This document shows positions 50,327 to 58,846 of a DNA stretch of 64,000 nucleotides, piece by piece. Position numbers and translations under genes: made by a program. This DNA comes from Xenophilus sp. AP218F (lineage in GTDB: Bacteria > Pseudomonadota > Gammaproteobacteria > Burkholderiales > Chromobacteriaceae). Positions within the stretch are counted from its first letter, which is position 1; every line of letters begins with the position of its first letter. The notes beneath the pieces were generated by a model. It was not told the DNA's origin, did no database searches, and worked only from the letters and a program-made list of their open reading frames with translations. The stretch is from NCBI GenBank assembly GCA_002213445.1, contig NJIE01000028.1, forward strand, positions 1 through 64,000. The letters run 5' to 3'.

Positions 50327-51135
50327 GTGGACTCCTGGGCGGCTGCCGGTTGCGAAGAGGAAAGCGGGGCGGCGGAAAGCTCGGTCCAGTACAGCACCTG
50401 CAAGCTGCCGTCCGGGTGTTCGACCAGCGCCGACAGGCTCTCCACCCAGTCGCCGCTGTTGCCGTAGAGGATGCCGTCTATCTCGCGGATTTCCGGCTTG
50501 TGGATGTGGCCGCAGATCACGCCGTCGAAGCCGCGCCGCCTGGCCTCGCCGGCCAGCACAGTCTCGAACTGGCTGATGAAGTTCACCGCGTTCTTCACCT
50601 TGTGCTTGAGGTATTGCGACAGCGACCAGTAGGGCAGGCCCAGCTTGGCGCGCAGCCAGTTGAAGCCGCGGTTGAGCTGCAGGATCAGCGTGTACAGATT
50701 GTCGCCCAGGTAGGCCAGCCACTTGGCGTACTGGATGACGCCGTCGAAGGCGTCGCCGTGCACGATCAGCAGCCGCTTGCCGTCGGCGGTGCGGTGCTCG
50801 CATTCGTGGCGGATGGCGATGCCGCCGAAGTCCAGTCCCGCGTACTGGCGGGCGGCCTCGTCGTGGTTGCCGGGGATATAGATCACCTGGCAGCCCTTGC
50901 GCGCGCGGCGCAGCAGCTTCTGCACCACGTCGTTGTGGCTTTGCTTCCAGAACCAGGATTTCTTCAGCTGCCAGCCGTCGACGATGTCGCCGACCAGGTA
51001 GAGATAATCGGATTCGTGCCGGCGCAGGAAGTCCAGCAGATGCTCGGCGCGGCAGCCGGGCGTGCCCAGATGGACGTCGGAAATCCAGATGCTGCGCAGG
51101 CGGCGGGCGGCTTCGGGGGCGGGATCGGGCTGCAT
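50314..51135 (-). CDS. LpxH-like metallophosphatase
   Basis: 273 residues from ATG at 51135 (MQPDPAPEAARRL). Calcineurin-like di-metal site: WISDVHLGTPG, VGDIVDGWQL, IPGNHDE, VHGDAFD and CGHIHKPEI. Similar to UDP-2,3-diacylglucosamine pyrophosphatase, but the pairing with a glycosyltransferase suggests a dedicated role in glycolipid synthesis rather than the essential lipid A step. Assignment of substrate is inferred. Confidence 0.82.
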   Translation of the reverse strand: MQPDPAPEAARRLRSIWISDVHLGTPGCRAEHLLDFLRRHESDYLYLVGDIVDGWQLKKSWFWKQSHNDVVQKLLRRARKGCQVIYIPGNHDEAARQYAGLDFGGIAIRHECEHRTADGKRLLIVHGDAFDGVIQYAKWLAYLGDNLYTLILQLNRGFNWLRAKLGLPYWSLSQYLKHKVKNAVNFISQFETVLAGEARRRGFDGVICGHIHKPEIREIDGILYGNSGDWVESLSALVEHPDGSLQVLYWTELSAAPLSSSQPAAAQESTCVS

Positions 51136-51353
51136 GGCGTATCCGTCTTCCGTGGCGACCGGCTCATGCTGCCGCGGCAAGATGACCGGCGGATATCGCT
51201 TTGTTGACAACCGGATGACGCGTAGCGGGCGCATGTCCTTGCGCCGGGCAGGGGCGAATTGAAAACGCCGATGACCGGTTTGGATCTTTGAATTGCCGGG
51301 TCTGCGCGGCGGGGTTTCAATGAACGCCACTCTTTTTCCCGTCGGAGTTTGCC

Positions 51354-52547
51354 GTGTTTCATTCTTCTGTCGCCCGTCAAGCGGCGCTGGTCGGCGCGCT
51401 GGTGCTGGCCGGCCTCAATCTGCGTCCGGCGCTGGCCGCCATCGGGCCTTTGCTGGCGGCGATTCGCGCCGATCTGCCCATGAGTTACGTCCAGGTGTCC
51501 GGACTGACGATGCTGCCGGTGCTGGCCATGGGCCTGGCCATGTTTCGCGGCGGCAGGCTGAGCGCGCGCTGGGGCGAGCACCGCGTCGTGGGGCTGGCCC
51601 TGGCGTTGATCGGGCTGGCCAGTCTGGCCAGGCTGTTCGCCTCATCGGTCTGGGGTCTGATGGCCAGCGCGCTGGCGGCCGGGGCGGGCATCGCTCTGGT
51701 CCAGGCGGTGTTGCCGGGGCTGATCAAACGCCGTTTCCCGCAGCGGCTTGCCGGGCTGATGGGGATTTACGTCACCGCCATCATGGCCGGCGCGGCCTTG
51801 TCGGCGGCGCTGTCGCCGTGGATGGCGGCGCGTTTCGGGCACTGGCAGGGCGGGCTGGCCGTCTGGTCGGCGCTGGCGTTGCTCGCGCTGGCCGGCTGGC
51901 ATGGCGTCGGCGGGCAGGTGACGGGCGAGGCCGATGCGCCGCGCCGCGCGCCGCCGGCGGCGTCCTTCGCCGGCCAGCCTCGCGCCTGGCTACTGGGCGT
52001 GTTTTTCGGTTTGGGGACGGCGGCGTATACCTGCGTGCTGGCCTGGCTGCCGCCCTATTTTGTCGAACAGGGCTGGCAGGCGACCGAGTCCGGCTTGCTG
52101 CTGGCGCTGTTGACCGGCATGGAAGTGTTGTCCGGCCTGCTGATGCCGGCGCTGGCCGCGCGCAGCCTTGACCGGCGGCCGACGCTGTTCCTGTTGCTGA
52201 CCCTGGTCATCATCGGCTTTTTCGGCCTGGCGCTGGCGCCGCTGAGCCAACCTCTGCTATGGGCTTGCCTGCTGGGTTTGGGCATCGGCGGCCTGTTCCC
52301 GCTCAGTCTGATCGTGGCGATGGATCATCTGGATTCGCCGCGGCGGGCCGGCGAGCTGACCGCCTTCGTTCAAGGCGTGGGCTATCTGATCGCGGCGCTC
52401 TCTCCGCTGGCGGCCGGCTGGATCAAGGACCTCACGGCCAGTTTCGCGCAAGCCTGGCAACTGCTGGCGCTGATGAGCGCGGCGATGCTGGCCATGGCCT
52501 GGCGCTTCCGGCCGAGGGACTATGCCCGCCATTTCCCTGGCGGCTAG
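51354..52547 (+). CDS. MFS transporter, CynX/NimT type
   Basis: 397 residues and about twelve membrane helices. GLNLRPALAAIGPLLAAIRADLPMSYVQVSGLTMLPVLAMGL is the characteristic N-terminal block of CynX/NimT exporters (cyanate, nitroimidazole). Its 3' end overlaps the end of a convergent LysR gene by 4 bp. Confidence 0.9.
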   Translation: MFHSSVARQAALVGALVLAGLNLRPALAAIGPLLAAIRADLPMSYVQVSGLTMLPVLAMGLAMFRGGRLSARWGEHRVVGLALALIGLASLARLFASSVWGLMASALAAGAGIALVQAVLPGLIKRRFPQRLAGLMGIYVTAIMAGAALSAALSPWMAARFGHWQGGLAVWSALALLALAGWHGVGGQVTGEADAPRRAPPAASFAGQPRAWLLGVFFGLGTAAYTCVLAWLPPYFVEQGWQATESGLLLALLTGMEVLSGLLMPALAARSLDRRPTLFLLLTLVIIGFFGLALAPLSQPLLWACLLGLGIGGLFPLSLIVAMDHLDSPRRAGELTAFVQGVGYLIAALSPLAAGWIKDLTASFAQAWQLLALMSAAMLAMAWRFRPRDYARHFPGG

Positions 52548-53470
52548 CGCTCAAGACTGGCGCAGGTCTCGATCAGCTGACGCCGCAGCCAGCGGTTGGC
52601 GGCTTGTTCTTGCCGCCTGGCGCTCCACGCCATCTCCAGGCTGAAACCGGGCAGCCCCGCCGGCGCGGGACGGGCGGCGATGCCGGGCCGCCGCAGCCGC
52701 GGCAGCAGGCGTTCCGGCAGCATCAGCAGCAAGGGGCTGTCCGGCAGCAAGGACATGGCGCTGTAATAGCTATTGGTATGGGCGGCGATTTGACGGCTGA
52801 GGCCCTGGGCGGCCAGCCAGCCGTCCACCAGATTGCGAGCGCCGTGCCAGGGCGTGGGAAAGACATGCCGGCGCGCCAGAAACTGCTCCAGCGGCATCGC
52901 CTCTTCGCAGTCCGCGACGCCGGCCTCCACGATCAGCAGCCGGTCTGCCAGCAGGGTCTGGCTGAGGAGCCCGGACGCTGGACGGGAAGGATCGGGGCCG
53001 AACAGCAGGGCGAGATCGATTTCGCCGTCGGCCAGCTGGCGGTGGGGCAGCGCCTGCTCGGGCTTGCGGATGCGCAGCGTCGCCCGCGCGCCGGCGGCTT
53101 GCAGCCTGGCCAGCAGCGCCGGCAGGATCAGGATCTCGAAGTATTCGGGCGCGTAGACGGTGAAGGCCGCATCCTGCGTCTGCGGGTCGAAGAGGGCGGC
53201 TTCCTGCTGGCAGGCGGCCATCGTTTGCAGCATCTGCTGAATCCGGGGATGGAGCAGGTCGGCGCGATGGGTGGGCGTCATGCCCTGGCTGGTCGGCACG
53301 AACAAGGCGTCGCCCAGCGCGTCGCGCAACCGCTTCAGTCCGTAGCTGACGCTGGATTGGCTGAGGTCCAGTTCGGCGGCGGCGGCGGTGACGCTGCGGA
53401 GTTGATGGATGCGTTCGAAAATCAGCAGATCCTGAAAATCGAGCTTGCGCACCCGGTTGTTGAGCTGCAT
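52544..53470 (-). CDS. LysR-type transcriptional regulator
   Basis: 308 residues. N-terminal helix-turn-helix (LIFERIHQLRSVTAAAAELDLSQSSVSYGLKRLRDALGDALFV, about 16-58) and a periplasmic-binding-protein-like effector domain. Convergent with the MFS gene and divergent from the two-component genes; its target is not evident from context. Confidence 0.92.
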   Translation of the reverse strand: MQLNNRVRKLDFQDLLIFERIHQLRSVTAAAAELDLSQSSVSYGLKRLRDALGDALFVPTSQGMTPTHRADLLHPRIQQMLQTMAACQQEAALFDPQTQDAAFTVYAPEYFEILILPALLARLQAAGARATLRIRKPEQALPHRQLADGEIDLALLFGPDPSRPASGLLSQTLLADRLLIVEAGVADCEEAMPLEQFLARRHVFPTPWHGARNLVDGWLAAQGLSRQIAAHTNSYYSAMSLLPDSPLLLMLPERLLPRLRRPGIAARPAPAGLPGFSLEMAWSARRQEQAANRWLRRQLIETCASLER

Positions 53471-53571
53471 GGCGGCCTGTCTGGCGGGGTGGGGGTGGTC
53501 ATTATACTTTTGTCATCAATGGCCGTAATCCGGCGGCGAAGGCGCGGCCAGCGCCGGTTTTCTTGGCATCG

Positions 53572-53588
53572 CTTAAGGCCGGCTTAAG
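53572..53588 (+). promoter_or_regulatory. PmrA/QseB-type box before the response regulator
   Basis: CTTAAG-N5-CTTAAG is a perfect match to the PmrA box consensus and lies 10 bp before a TTTAAT -10 (53599-53604), i.e. over the -35. It implies autoactivation of the operon. Confidence 0.75.
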
Positions 53589-53632
53589 CCGCATCTGTTT
53601 TAATGCAGGCTGACGCTTATCGGGAGAAGAAC

Positions 53633-54295
53633 ATGCGGATTCTGGCGGTGGAGGATGACGCCCAGATCGGCGACGGCCTCAAGGCCGGGCTGGAACAGCT
53701 GGGTTTTGTCGTCGATTGGCTGCGCAACGGCAAGGACGGCCTGGCGGCGCTGTCGGCCGCGCCCTACGACGCGGTGGTGCTGGATCTGGGCTTGCCGGGC
53801 ATGGACGGGCTGGACATTCTCAGCGCCTGGCGGCGCGGCGGGCGCGATGTGCCGGTGCTGGTGCTGACCGCGCGCGACGCGCTGGCCGACCGCATCGGCG
53901 GGCTGGACGCCGGGGCCGACGACTATCTGGTCAAGCCCTTCGCGCTGGCCGAGGTGGCCGCCCGGTTGCGCGCGCTGCATCGCCGCCGCCACGGCCAGAC
54001 CACGCCGCAGTGGCGGCACGGCCGCCTCAGTTTCGACCCGGTGGCGCGGCGCGCGACGCTGGACGACGAGCCGCTGGAATTGACCGCGCGCGAGCTGGCG
54101 CTGCTGGAGTTGCTGCTCAGCCACAAGGGACGGGTGCTGCCGCGCGAACTGATCGAGGAAAAGCTGTACGGCTGGGACCAGGAGCTGGAGAGCAACGCGG
54201 TGGAGGTGCACGTCCACCACCTGCGCAAGAAGCTGGGCAGCGCCTTCATCCGCACCCAGCGCGGCGTCGGCTACACGCTGGGAGAGCCGGCATGA
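53633..54295 (+). CDS. OmpR-family response regulator (PmrA/QseB type)
   Basis: 220 residues. Receiver domain with acidic pocket (VEDD), phosphoacceptor Asp in [14 protein letters not shown] (about 51) and Lys in DYLVKPF; C-terminal winged helix [58 protein letters not shown] upstream of ATG 53633. Overlaps the kinase gene by 4 bp. In related bacteria such pairs control lipid A modification and polymyxin resistance. Confidence 0.93.
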   Translation: MRILAVEDDAQIGDGLKAGLEQLGFVVDWLRNGKDGLAALSAAPYDAVVLDLGLPGMDGLDILSAWRRGGRDVPVLVLTARDALADRIGGLDAGADDYLVKPFALAEVAARLRALHRRRHGQTTPQWRHGRLSFDPVARRATLDDEPLELTARELALLELLLSHKGRVLPRELIEEKLYGWDQELESNAVEVHVHHLRKKLGSAFIRTQRGVGYTLGEPA

Positions 54296-55647
54296 GGCCG
54301 CTGCGCAGCCTGCAGGCCCGATTGACGCTGCTGATGCTGCTGATCGTGCCCTTGATCTGGCTGCTGGCGTCGGCGTCGGCGGCCTGGAGCGTGCACAAGC
54401 AGATCGACGAGCTGTACGACACCGAAATGGCGCAGTTCGCCCGCCAGTTGCTGACGCTGGAGCTGCGCGGCGACGTCGATCCGCATATCCCGCCCAAGCT
54501 CAAGCACCTGCTGCGCGGCGGCGACAAGGGCGAGATCGACAACGACGAGTTCGGCCTGGCGGTCTGGAACGCGCAGGGCGATTTGCTGCTCAGCGACGGC
54601 CGCGGCCGGCGCTTCCGCTTCGCGCCGGACAAGCGCGGCTTCTACGACTACGAAGGCCGCGACGATGACCATCGCTGGCGGCTGATCTATCTGGCCGACC
54701 CGGAAAGCGGCCGCCATGTCGCGGTGGGCCAGCGCGCCGAGATGCGCCACGAGATGGTGCTGGAGGTGATTCTGGCGCAGCTGACGCCGTGGCTGGCGGG
54801 CTTGCCGCTGATGCTGCTGCTGATCTTGTGGGCGCTGCGGCGCGAGCTGCGGCCGCTGCGGCGGGTGGCCGCCGGCATCGCCGCGCGCGACCCGGCCGAT
54901 CAGACTCCGGTGCGCGACGCGGTGCCGTCGGAAATCCAGCCGCTGCTGGACGCGCTCAACACGCTGTTCGAACGGGTGGCGACCATGCTGGAGCGCGAGC
55001 GCCGCTTCACCGCCGACGCGGCCCACGAGCTGCGCACGCCGCTGGCCGGCTTGCGGGTGCAGGCCGAGGTGATCGGCCTGATGCGCGACGAAGCCAAGCG
55101 CCAGCACGCGCTGGAGCAATTGCAGCTGGGCATCGTGCGCGCCACCCGGCTGGTGGAGCAACTGCTGGCCATGTCGCGGCTGGACCCCTTGCAGGGCTTG
55201 TCGCAACGTTCGCCCATCCGCTGGCGCGAGGCCGTGGAGCGGGTGATGGCCGAACTGGAGGCCGAGGCCGCCGGCAAGCGGATCGCGCTGCGGGGCGATT
55301 GGCGTTGCCCGGACGAGGAAGTCCTGCCCTTGTCCGGCGACCAGACCCTGCTGGAGCTTCTGCTGCGCAATCTTCTGGAAAACGCCGTGCGCTACAGCCC
55401 GCCGGACAGCCTGGTCGCGGTGGAGCTGTCGCCGCAGGCGGTGACGGTGCGCGACCAGGGGCCGGGCATCGCGCCGGAGTATCTGGAGCGGGTGCGCGAG
55501 CGCTTCTTCCGTCCGCCGGGCCAGGACGTGGCCGGCAGCGGCCTGGGCCTGTCCATCGTCGAGCGGGTGGCCGATCTGCACGGTTTGCGCCTGCGGCTGG
55601 CCAACCGGGAGGAGGGCGGGCTTTCGGCCGAGCTGAGCCGGCGTTGA
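54292..55647 (+). CDS. Sensor histidine kinase (PmrB/QseC type)
   Basis: 451 residues. Two membrane helices (about 10-30 and 165-185) enclose a periplasmic domain with acidic clusters (DDDHRW region) that may bind metal or peptides. HAMP, H-box [15 protein letters not shown]-box [14 protein letters not shown], and G-boxes DQGPGI and GSGLGLSIV are complete. Confidence 0.93.
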   Translation: MRPLRSLQARLTLLMLLIVPLIWLLASASAAWSVHKQIDELYDTEMAQFARQLLTLELRGDVDPHIPPKLKHLLRGGDKGEIDNDEFGLAVWNAQGDLLLSDGRGRRFRFAPDKRGFYDYEGRDDDHRWRLIYLADPESGRHVAVGQRAEMRHEMVLEVILAQLTPWLAGLPLMLLLILWALRRELRPLRRVAAGIAARDPADQTPVRDAVPSEIQPLLDALNTLFERVATMLERERRFTADAAHELRTPLAGLRVQAEVIGLMRDEAKRQHALEQLQLGIVRATRLVEQLLAMSRLDPLQGLSQRSPIRWREAVERVMAELEAEAAGKRIALRGDWRCPDEEVLPLSGDQTLLELLLRNLLENAVRYSPPDSLVAVELSPQAVTVRDQGPGIAPEYLERVRERFFRPPGQDVAGSGLGLSIVERVADLHGLRLRLANREEGGLSAELSRR

Positions 55648-55651
55648 GCGC

Positions 55652-55670
55652 CTGCGACAATTGGTCGCAG
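55652..55670. repeat. Perfect 7-5-7 inverted repeat after the kinase gene
   Basis: CTGCGACAATTGGTCGCAG. It contains GCGAC-N7-GTCGC, the shape of a RegA/PrrA-type site, but sits between convergent genes where no promoter is expected, so it may only be a transcript-end hairpin. Confidence 0.5.
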
Positions 55671-55736
55671 CGCCGGCGGCGGCGATGAGAGTATGCTGTG
55701 TCGGTCGGGAAGCGTTTCCCGGCCTCCAATGTTGCG

Positions 55737-55763
55737 GCCCGCCCTGACCCGGCGGGCTTTTTC
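55737..55763 (+). terminator. Terminator after the two-component operon
   Basis: GCCCGCC/GGCGGGC stem, 7-nt loop, five T. Confidence 0.85.
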
Positions 55764-55774
55764 TTGCCTGCGCG

Positions 55775-56017
55775 TCACAGCGCGGCGCCGCAGCGCTGGC
55801 AGAAGCGCGCGCCGTCGGCGGGCTCGCCGCCGCAGCGGCCGCAGGCCGGCGGCGTTCGCGCTCGACCGCAGCCCGGACAGAAGCGGGCATCCATCGGCAG
55901 CGGCTGGCGGCAGCCCGGGCACGCGGCGGCGGGCAAAGAAGAGTGGCGGTTATCGCGGCGATGGCGGCGGTCGGCGCGGCCGTGGTGTCCGCCCAGCCAT
56001 TTGTCCAGCAATCCCAT
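55775..56017 (-). CDS. Double zinc-ribbon protein
   Basis: 80 residues (MGLLDKWLGGHHGR). Four CxxC pairs (CPGC, CPGC, CGRC, CQRC) make two zinc ribbons at about 33-80; the N-terminal 30 residues are basic and His-rich. Function unknown; such proteins often bind nucleic acids or membranes. Confidence 0.85.
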   Translation of the reverse strand: MGLLDKWLGGHHGRADRRHRRDNRHSSLPAAACPGCRQPLPMDARFCPGCGRARTPPACGRCGGEPADGARFCQRCGAAL

Positions 56018-56101
56018 TGGCGTTCTCCTGATGGCGTTGGCGGCGAAAAGATCCGCCGCTGCCGCCAGTAAGCGGCCTGTAGCCGCTACAGGGTCAAGCG
56101 C

Positions 56102-56494
56102 TCAAGGGCGGGAGGCGAAACGCATGCGCCAGAACAGGACGTTGCAAACCCCGCCGGCCACCGCGCCCAGATAGATCGTCATCGCGTCGTTGTAGAACAG
56201 CGGCTCGGCCAGACGGGCGTAGAGCAGGGTCGCGACGCTGCCGCTGAACGCGCCGGGCAGGAAGGCGGCCAGGACCAGCAGCCAGGCTGGCCAGCTTTGC
56301 TGCCAGCCGGCGATCGCGCCGGCCAGCAGCATGCGCAGCGGGCATAGCAGCAGGCCCGTCGCCATGGCCGGTATCGCCCCCATCAGATAGGCCATCATCG
56401 GCACCACGCCGCTGGCCAGCAGCCCGACCATGGGCCCGAGCAGGATGAACAGCGTCAGGCCGCAGGCCAGGATTTTCAGGTAGGGAGTCTTCAT
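56102..56494 (-). CDS. Small four-helix membrane protein
   Basis: 130 residues (MKTPYLKILACGL) with four likely membrane helices (about 7-27, 32-52, 67-88 and 100-122). No family recognised with confidence; it lies between the zinc-ribbon gene and the copper operon, and shares their strand. Confidence 0.7.
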   Translation of the reverse strand: MKTPYLKILACGLTLFILLGPMVGLLASGVVPMMAYLMGAIPAMATGLLLCPLRMLLAGAIAGWQQSWPAWLLVLAAFLPGAFSGSVATLLYARLAEPLFYNDAMTIYLGAVAGGVCNVLFWRMRFASRP

Positions 56495-56555
56495 GCTTCC
56501 GCCATCGGGAAAAAGGCTTCCAGCCTAGCAGACTGCAAGCCTGGCGACGAGTGGC

Positions 56556-57713
56556 TCAAGGCGCGGCGAAGGGGTCGGACAGCGCCGGGTCGTTCACCAG
56601 CTTGTCATCGCTGAGCGTCTTCAGGAAGGCGAGCAGGTCGGCCTGGTCGCGCGCGCTCAGGCGGATGCGGTCCAGCAGCGGCGATTTGTAGGGGTTGGCG
56701 CGGCCGTCGCCGCCCTTGCCGCCGTGGCGGCCGCGCTCGGCGAAGACGCGGATGGTCTCCTCCAGCGTGGCGACGCTGCCGTCGTGCATGTAGGGCGCGG
56801 TCAACGCCGCGTTGCGCAGGCTGGGGCTGCGGAAGCGGCCCATGTCGCTTGGCTTGCCGCTCAGTTCCAGCACGCCGCGGTTGGGGAAGGGATAGCCGCC
56901 CTTGCCGTCCAGATTGTAGAGGCCGACGTTGTGGAACGGTTGTCCCTGGCTCGCGCCGGCCATCTGGTCGTCGAAATTGGGGCTGCCGTGGCAGCGGTAG
57001 CACTGGCCGCGTTCCGAGTTGAACAGTTTGAGGCCGCGCAGCTCGGCGGCGGAGAGCCGCGCCTGGCCGGCTCGGTACCGGTCGTAGCGCGAGTTGAACG
57101 ACACGATGCCGCGCTCGAAGCTGGCGATGGCCTTGACGATGTTGGCCAGCGTCAGCGGCGACGCTTCGCCGGGGAAGGCGCGCGCGAATTCCCGCGCGTA
57201 ACGCGGGTCGGCGCGCAGCCTTTCCAGCACGGCGGGCAGATTGCGGTCGTTGAGGCCCATCTCCACCGGTTCGGTGCGGAACAGCGGGCCGTCCATCTGC
57301 CGCTCCAGCGTGGTCAGCGAATAATTGGCCCAGGTATAGGTCTGGTGCCAGGCGGCGTTGGCCAGCGGCTGCGAGTTGCGCAGCGTGCGCTCGCCGGCGT
57401 CGCCCAGCGACAGCGGCGCGCTGTCGCTGAACGCCTTGGCTTGCGGGTGGCAACTGGCGCAGCTGAGGCGGCCGCTGCCCGACAGGCGCTTGTCGTAGAA
57501 CAGGTAACGTCCCAACTGGAACTTGGCTTGCGTCATCGGATTGTCGGCCGGAACCGGCGGCGGCGCGACGCCGGCGGGCAGATTCCAGCGCCAGTCCGAG
57601 GCCGGCTGCGGACTGGCCGCGTCGCCTCGCGGCGGCGGCTGGCCGCCGGGTTGGCAGGCGGCCAGCAGCGCCAGCAGGCCGCTACTCAAAAGTGCGGCTG
57701 CCAGTTGTTTCAT
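56556..57713 (-). CDS. mbnH: MbnH-type di-haem enzyme
   Basis: 385 residues. Lipoprotein-like signal (LLALLAAC, Cys about 19) and two c-type haem sites, CASCH (about 96) and CYRCH (about 244), in a cytochrome c peroxidase/MauG fold; PYMHDGSVATLEETI carries the expected Met-His region. MbnH oxidises a tryptophan of its partner MbnP. The ATG overlaps the mbnP stop (ATGA), confirming the pair. Located in the periplasm or on the outer face of the inner membrane. Confidence 0.9.
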   Translation of the reverse strand: MKQLAAALLSSGLLALLAACQPGGQPPPRGDAASPQPASDWRWNLPAGVAPPPVPADNPMTQAKFQLGRYLFYDKRLSGSGRLSCASCHPQAKAFSDSAPLSLGDAGERTLRNSQPLANAAWHQTYTWANYSLTTLERQMDGPLFRTEPVEMGLNDRNLPAVLERLRADPRYAREFARAFPGEASPLTLANIVKAIASFERGIVSFNSRYDRYRAGQARLSAAELRGLKLFNSERGQCYRCHGSPNFDDQMAGASQGQPFHNVGLYNLDGKGGYPFPNRGVLELSGKPSDMGRFRSPSLRNAALTAPYMHDGSVATLEETIRVFAERGRHGGKGGDGRANPYKSPLLDRIRLSARDQADLLAFLKTLSDDKLVNDPALSDPFAAP

Positions 57714-58783
57714 GTCCCGAGCTTCTCCAGGCGGAACGCTTTGGCGCTGCCGATTTGCAGACCGCCGTCCTTGCTGTTCGCGCTGCTGTCGTCCAGACGC
57801 AGGCCCAGTTGCTGGAAGATGGGCCGGCATTGCTGGTCGGTGACGTTGGACTTGCAACCGGCGTCGTCGCTGTCGTCGCGGCTGATGTCGTTGTCGGCGA
57901 ACAATTGGCGGATATCCAGCGTGACCTGTTGTTCATTCGGATTGAAACGCTGGAACGCCACTTTGAAGCGGTTGGGTTTGCCGCAGAGGTAGCCGCCGGG
58001 CGTGTTGCGGTTCGGGCGGCAGTCAGTGGAGCCGAGGTGAAAAGCCCATTTGGCCTCGTTGCTGCCATCGGCGCGTTTGACCCCGCCATTGGGGGCCAGG
58101 TCGATGCGCATGAAGCGGTGGCCGGACTGCCATTCCCACATGACCCAGTAAACCCCCAGGATGGGGTGCGGCGCGCTGTGCGCCGCTTGGTGGTTGAGCC
58201 CGATCAGGCTGCCATCTGCGGCCTTGGCTGAAATGGGTACCCCTACCTTGAAGCTCAGACCTGTGTAGTTGCCGGACGGCACATTGCCCACCACCTGCTG
58301 ATTGCTGCCGTCTATGGGGGTATCCCCCAGAGGAATAGCGGTTTTGCAGCTGCCGCCGGCAAAGTCCAGCAAGGCCAGATTCAGGTATTGCCATGGGCTG
58401 TGCTGATCCAGTTCCAGCGGCACTTCTTGACCGTTTTCGGCAATCAGCGCCACGTCGTGGACGTAGATCAGGCCTTCGGTGAGCTTGGCGCTGGCATGAG
58501 ACAGGCCGATGTCGGAAAGTTGAGCGCCGCAGGCTGCGGTGGTATTGCCGGCCTTGAGCGCAAAGCGGACGGTTGTCGCTCCACCTTGAAAGAGACTGAC
58601 TGGCGGCTGAGTTTCTCCGGCAGGACTGCTGCTGTCCACGACGACGGGCGGGGTGGGATGATTGCCTGCATCCTCGGCGCGCGCTGGCGGCGCCGCCGTT
58701 TGGCTGACGCTGACGCCGCCTCCCGAGCAGGCGGCCAAGATCAGGCAGAGCGGAACCATCCGCATCCGGTGCTTGTTGTTCAT
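57710..58783 (-). CDS. mbnP: MbnP-type copper-binding protein
   Basis: 357 residues with a lipoprotein signal (LCLILAAC). Family signatures (metallo-mystery pair four-Cys protein): TVRFALKAGNTTAACGAQLSDIGLSHASAKLTEGLIYVHDVALI, GVYWVMWEWQSGHRFMRID (Trp-rich, holding the likely modified Trp), and four-Cys region CKSNVTDQQCRPIF. MbnP binds copper after modification by MbnH. GGAG 7 nt before ATG 58783; a GTG just upstream is less likely. Follows the copper-type receptor by 63 bp. Confidence 0.9.
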   Translation of the reverse strand: MNNKHRMRMVPLCLILAACSGGGVSVSQTAAPPARAEDAGNHPTPPVVVDSSSPAGETQPPVSLFQGGATTVRFALKAGNTTAACGAQLSDIGLSHASAKLTEGLIYVHDVALIAENGQEVPLELDQHSPWQYLNLALLDFAGGSCKTAIPLGDTPIDGSNQQVVGNVPSGNYTGLSFKVGVPISAKAADGSLIGLNHQAAHSAPHPILGVYWVMWEWQSGHRFMRIDLAPNGGVKRADGSNEAKWAFHLGSTDCRPNRNTPGGYLCGKPNRFKVAFQRFNPNEQQVTLDIRQLFADNDISRDDSDDAGCKSNVTDQQCRPIFQQLGLRLDDSSANSKDGGLQIGSAKAFRLEKLGT

Positions 58784-58846
58784 CACGGTTCTCCAGTTTT
58801 TTATTATCAGGCGATGCCGGCTGCCGGATGGCAGCGGGCGGAAGGC

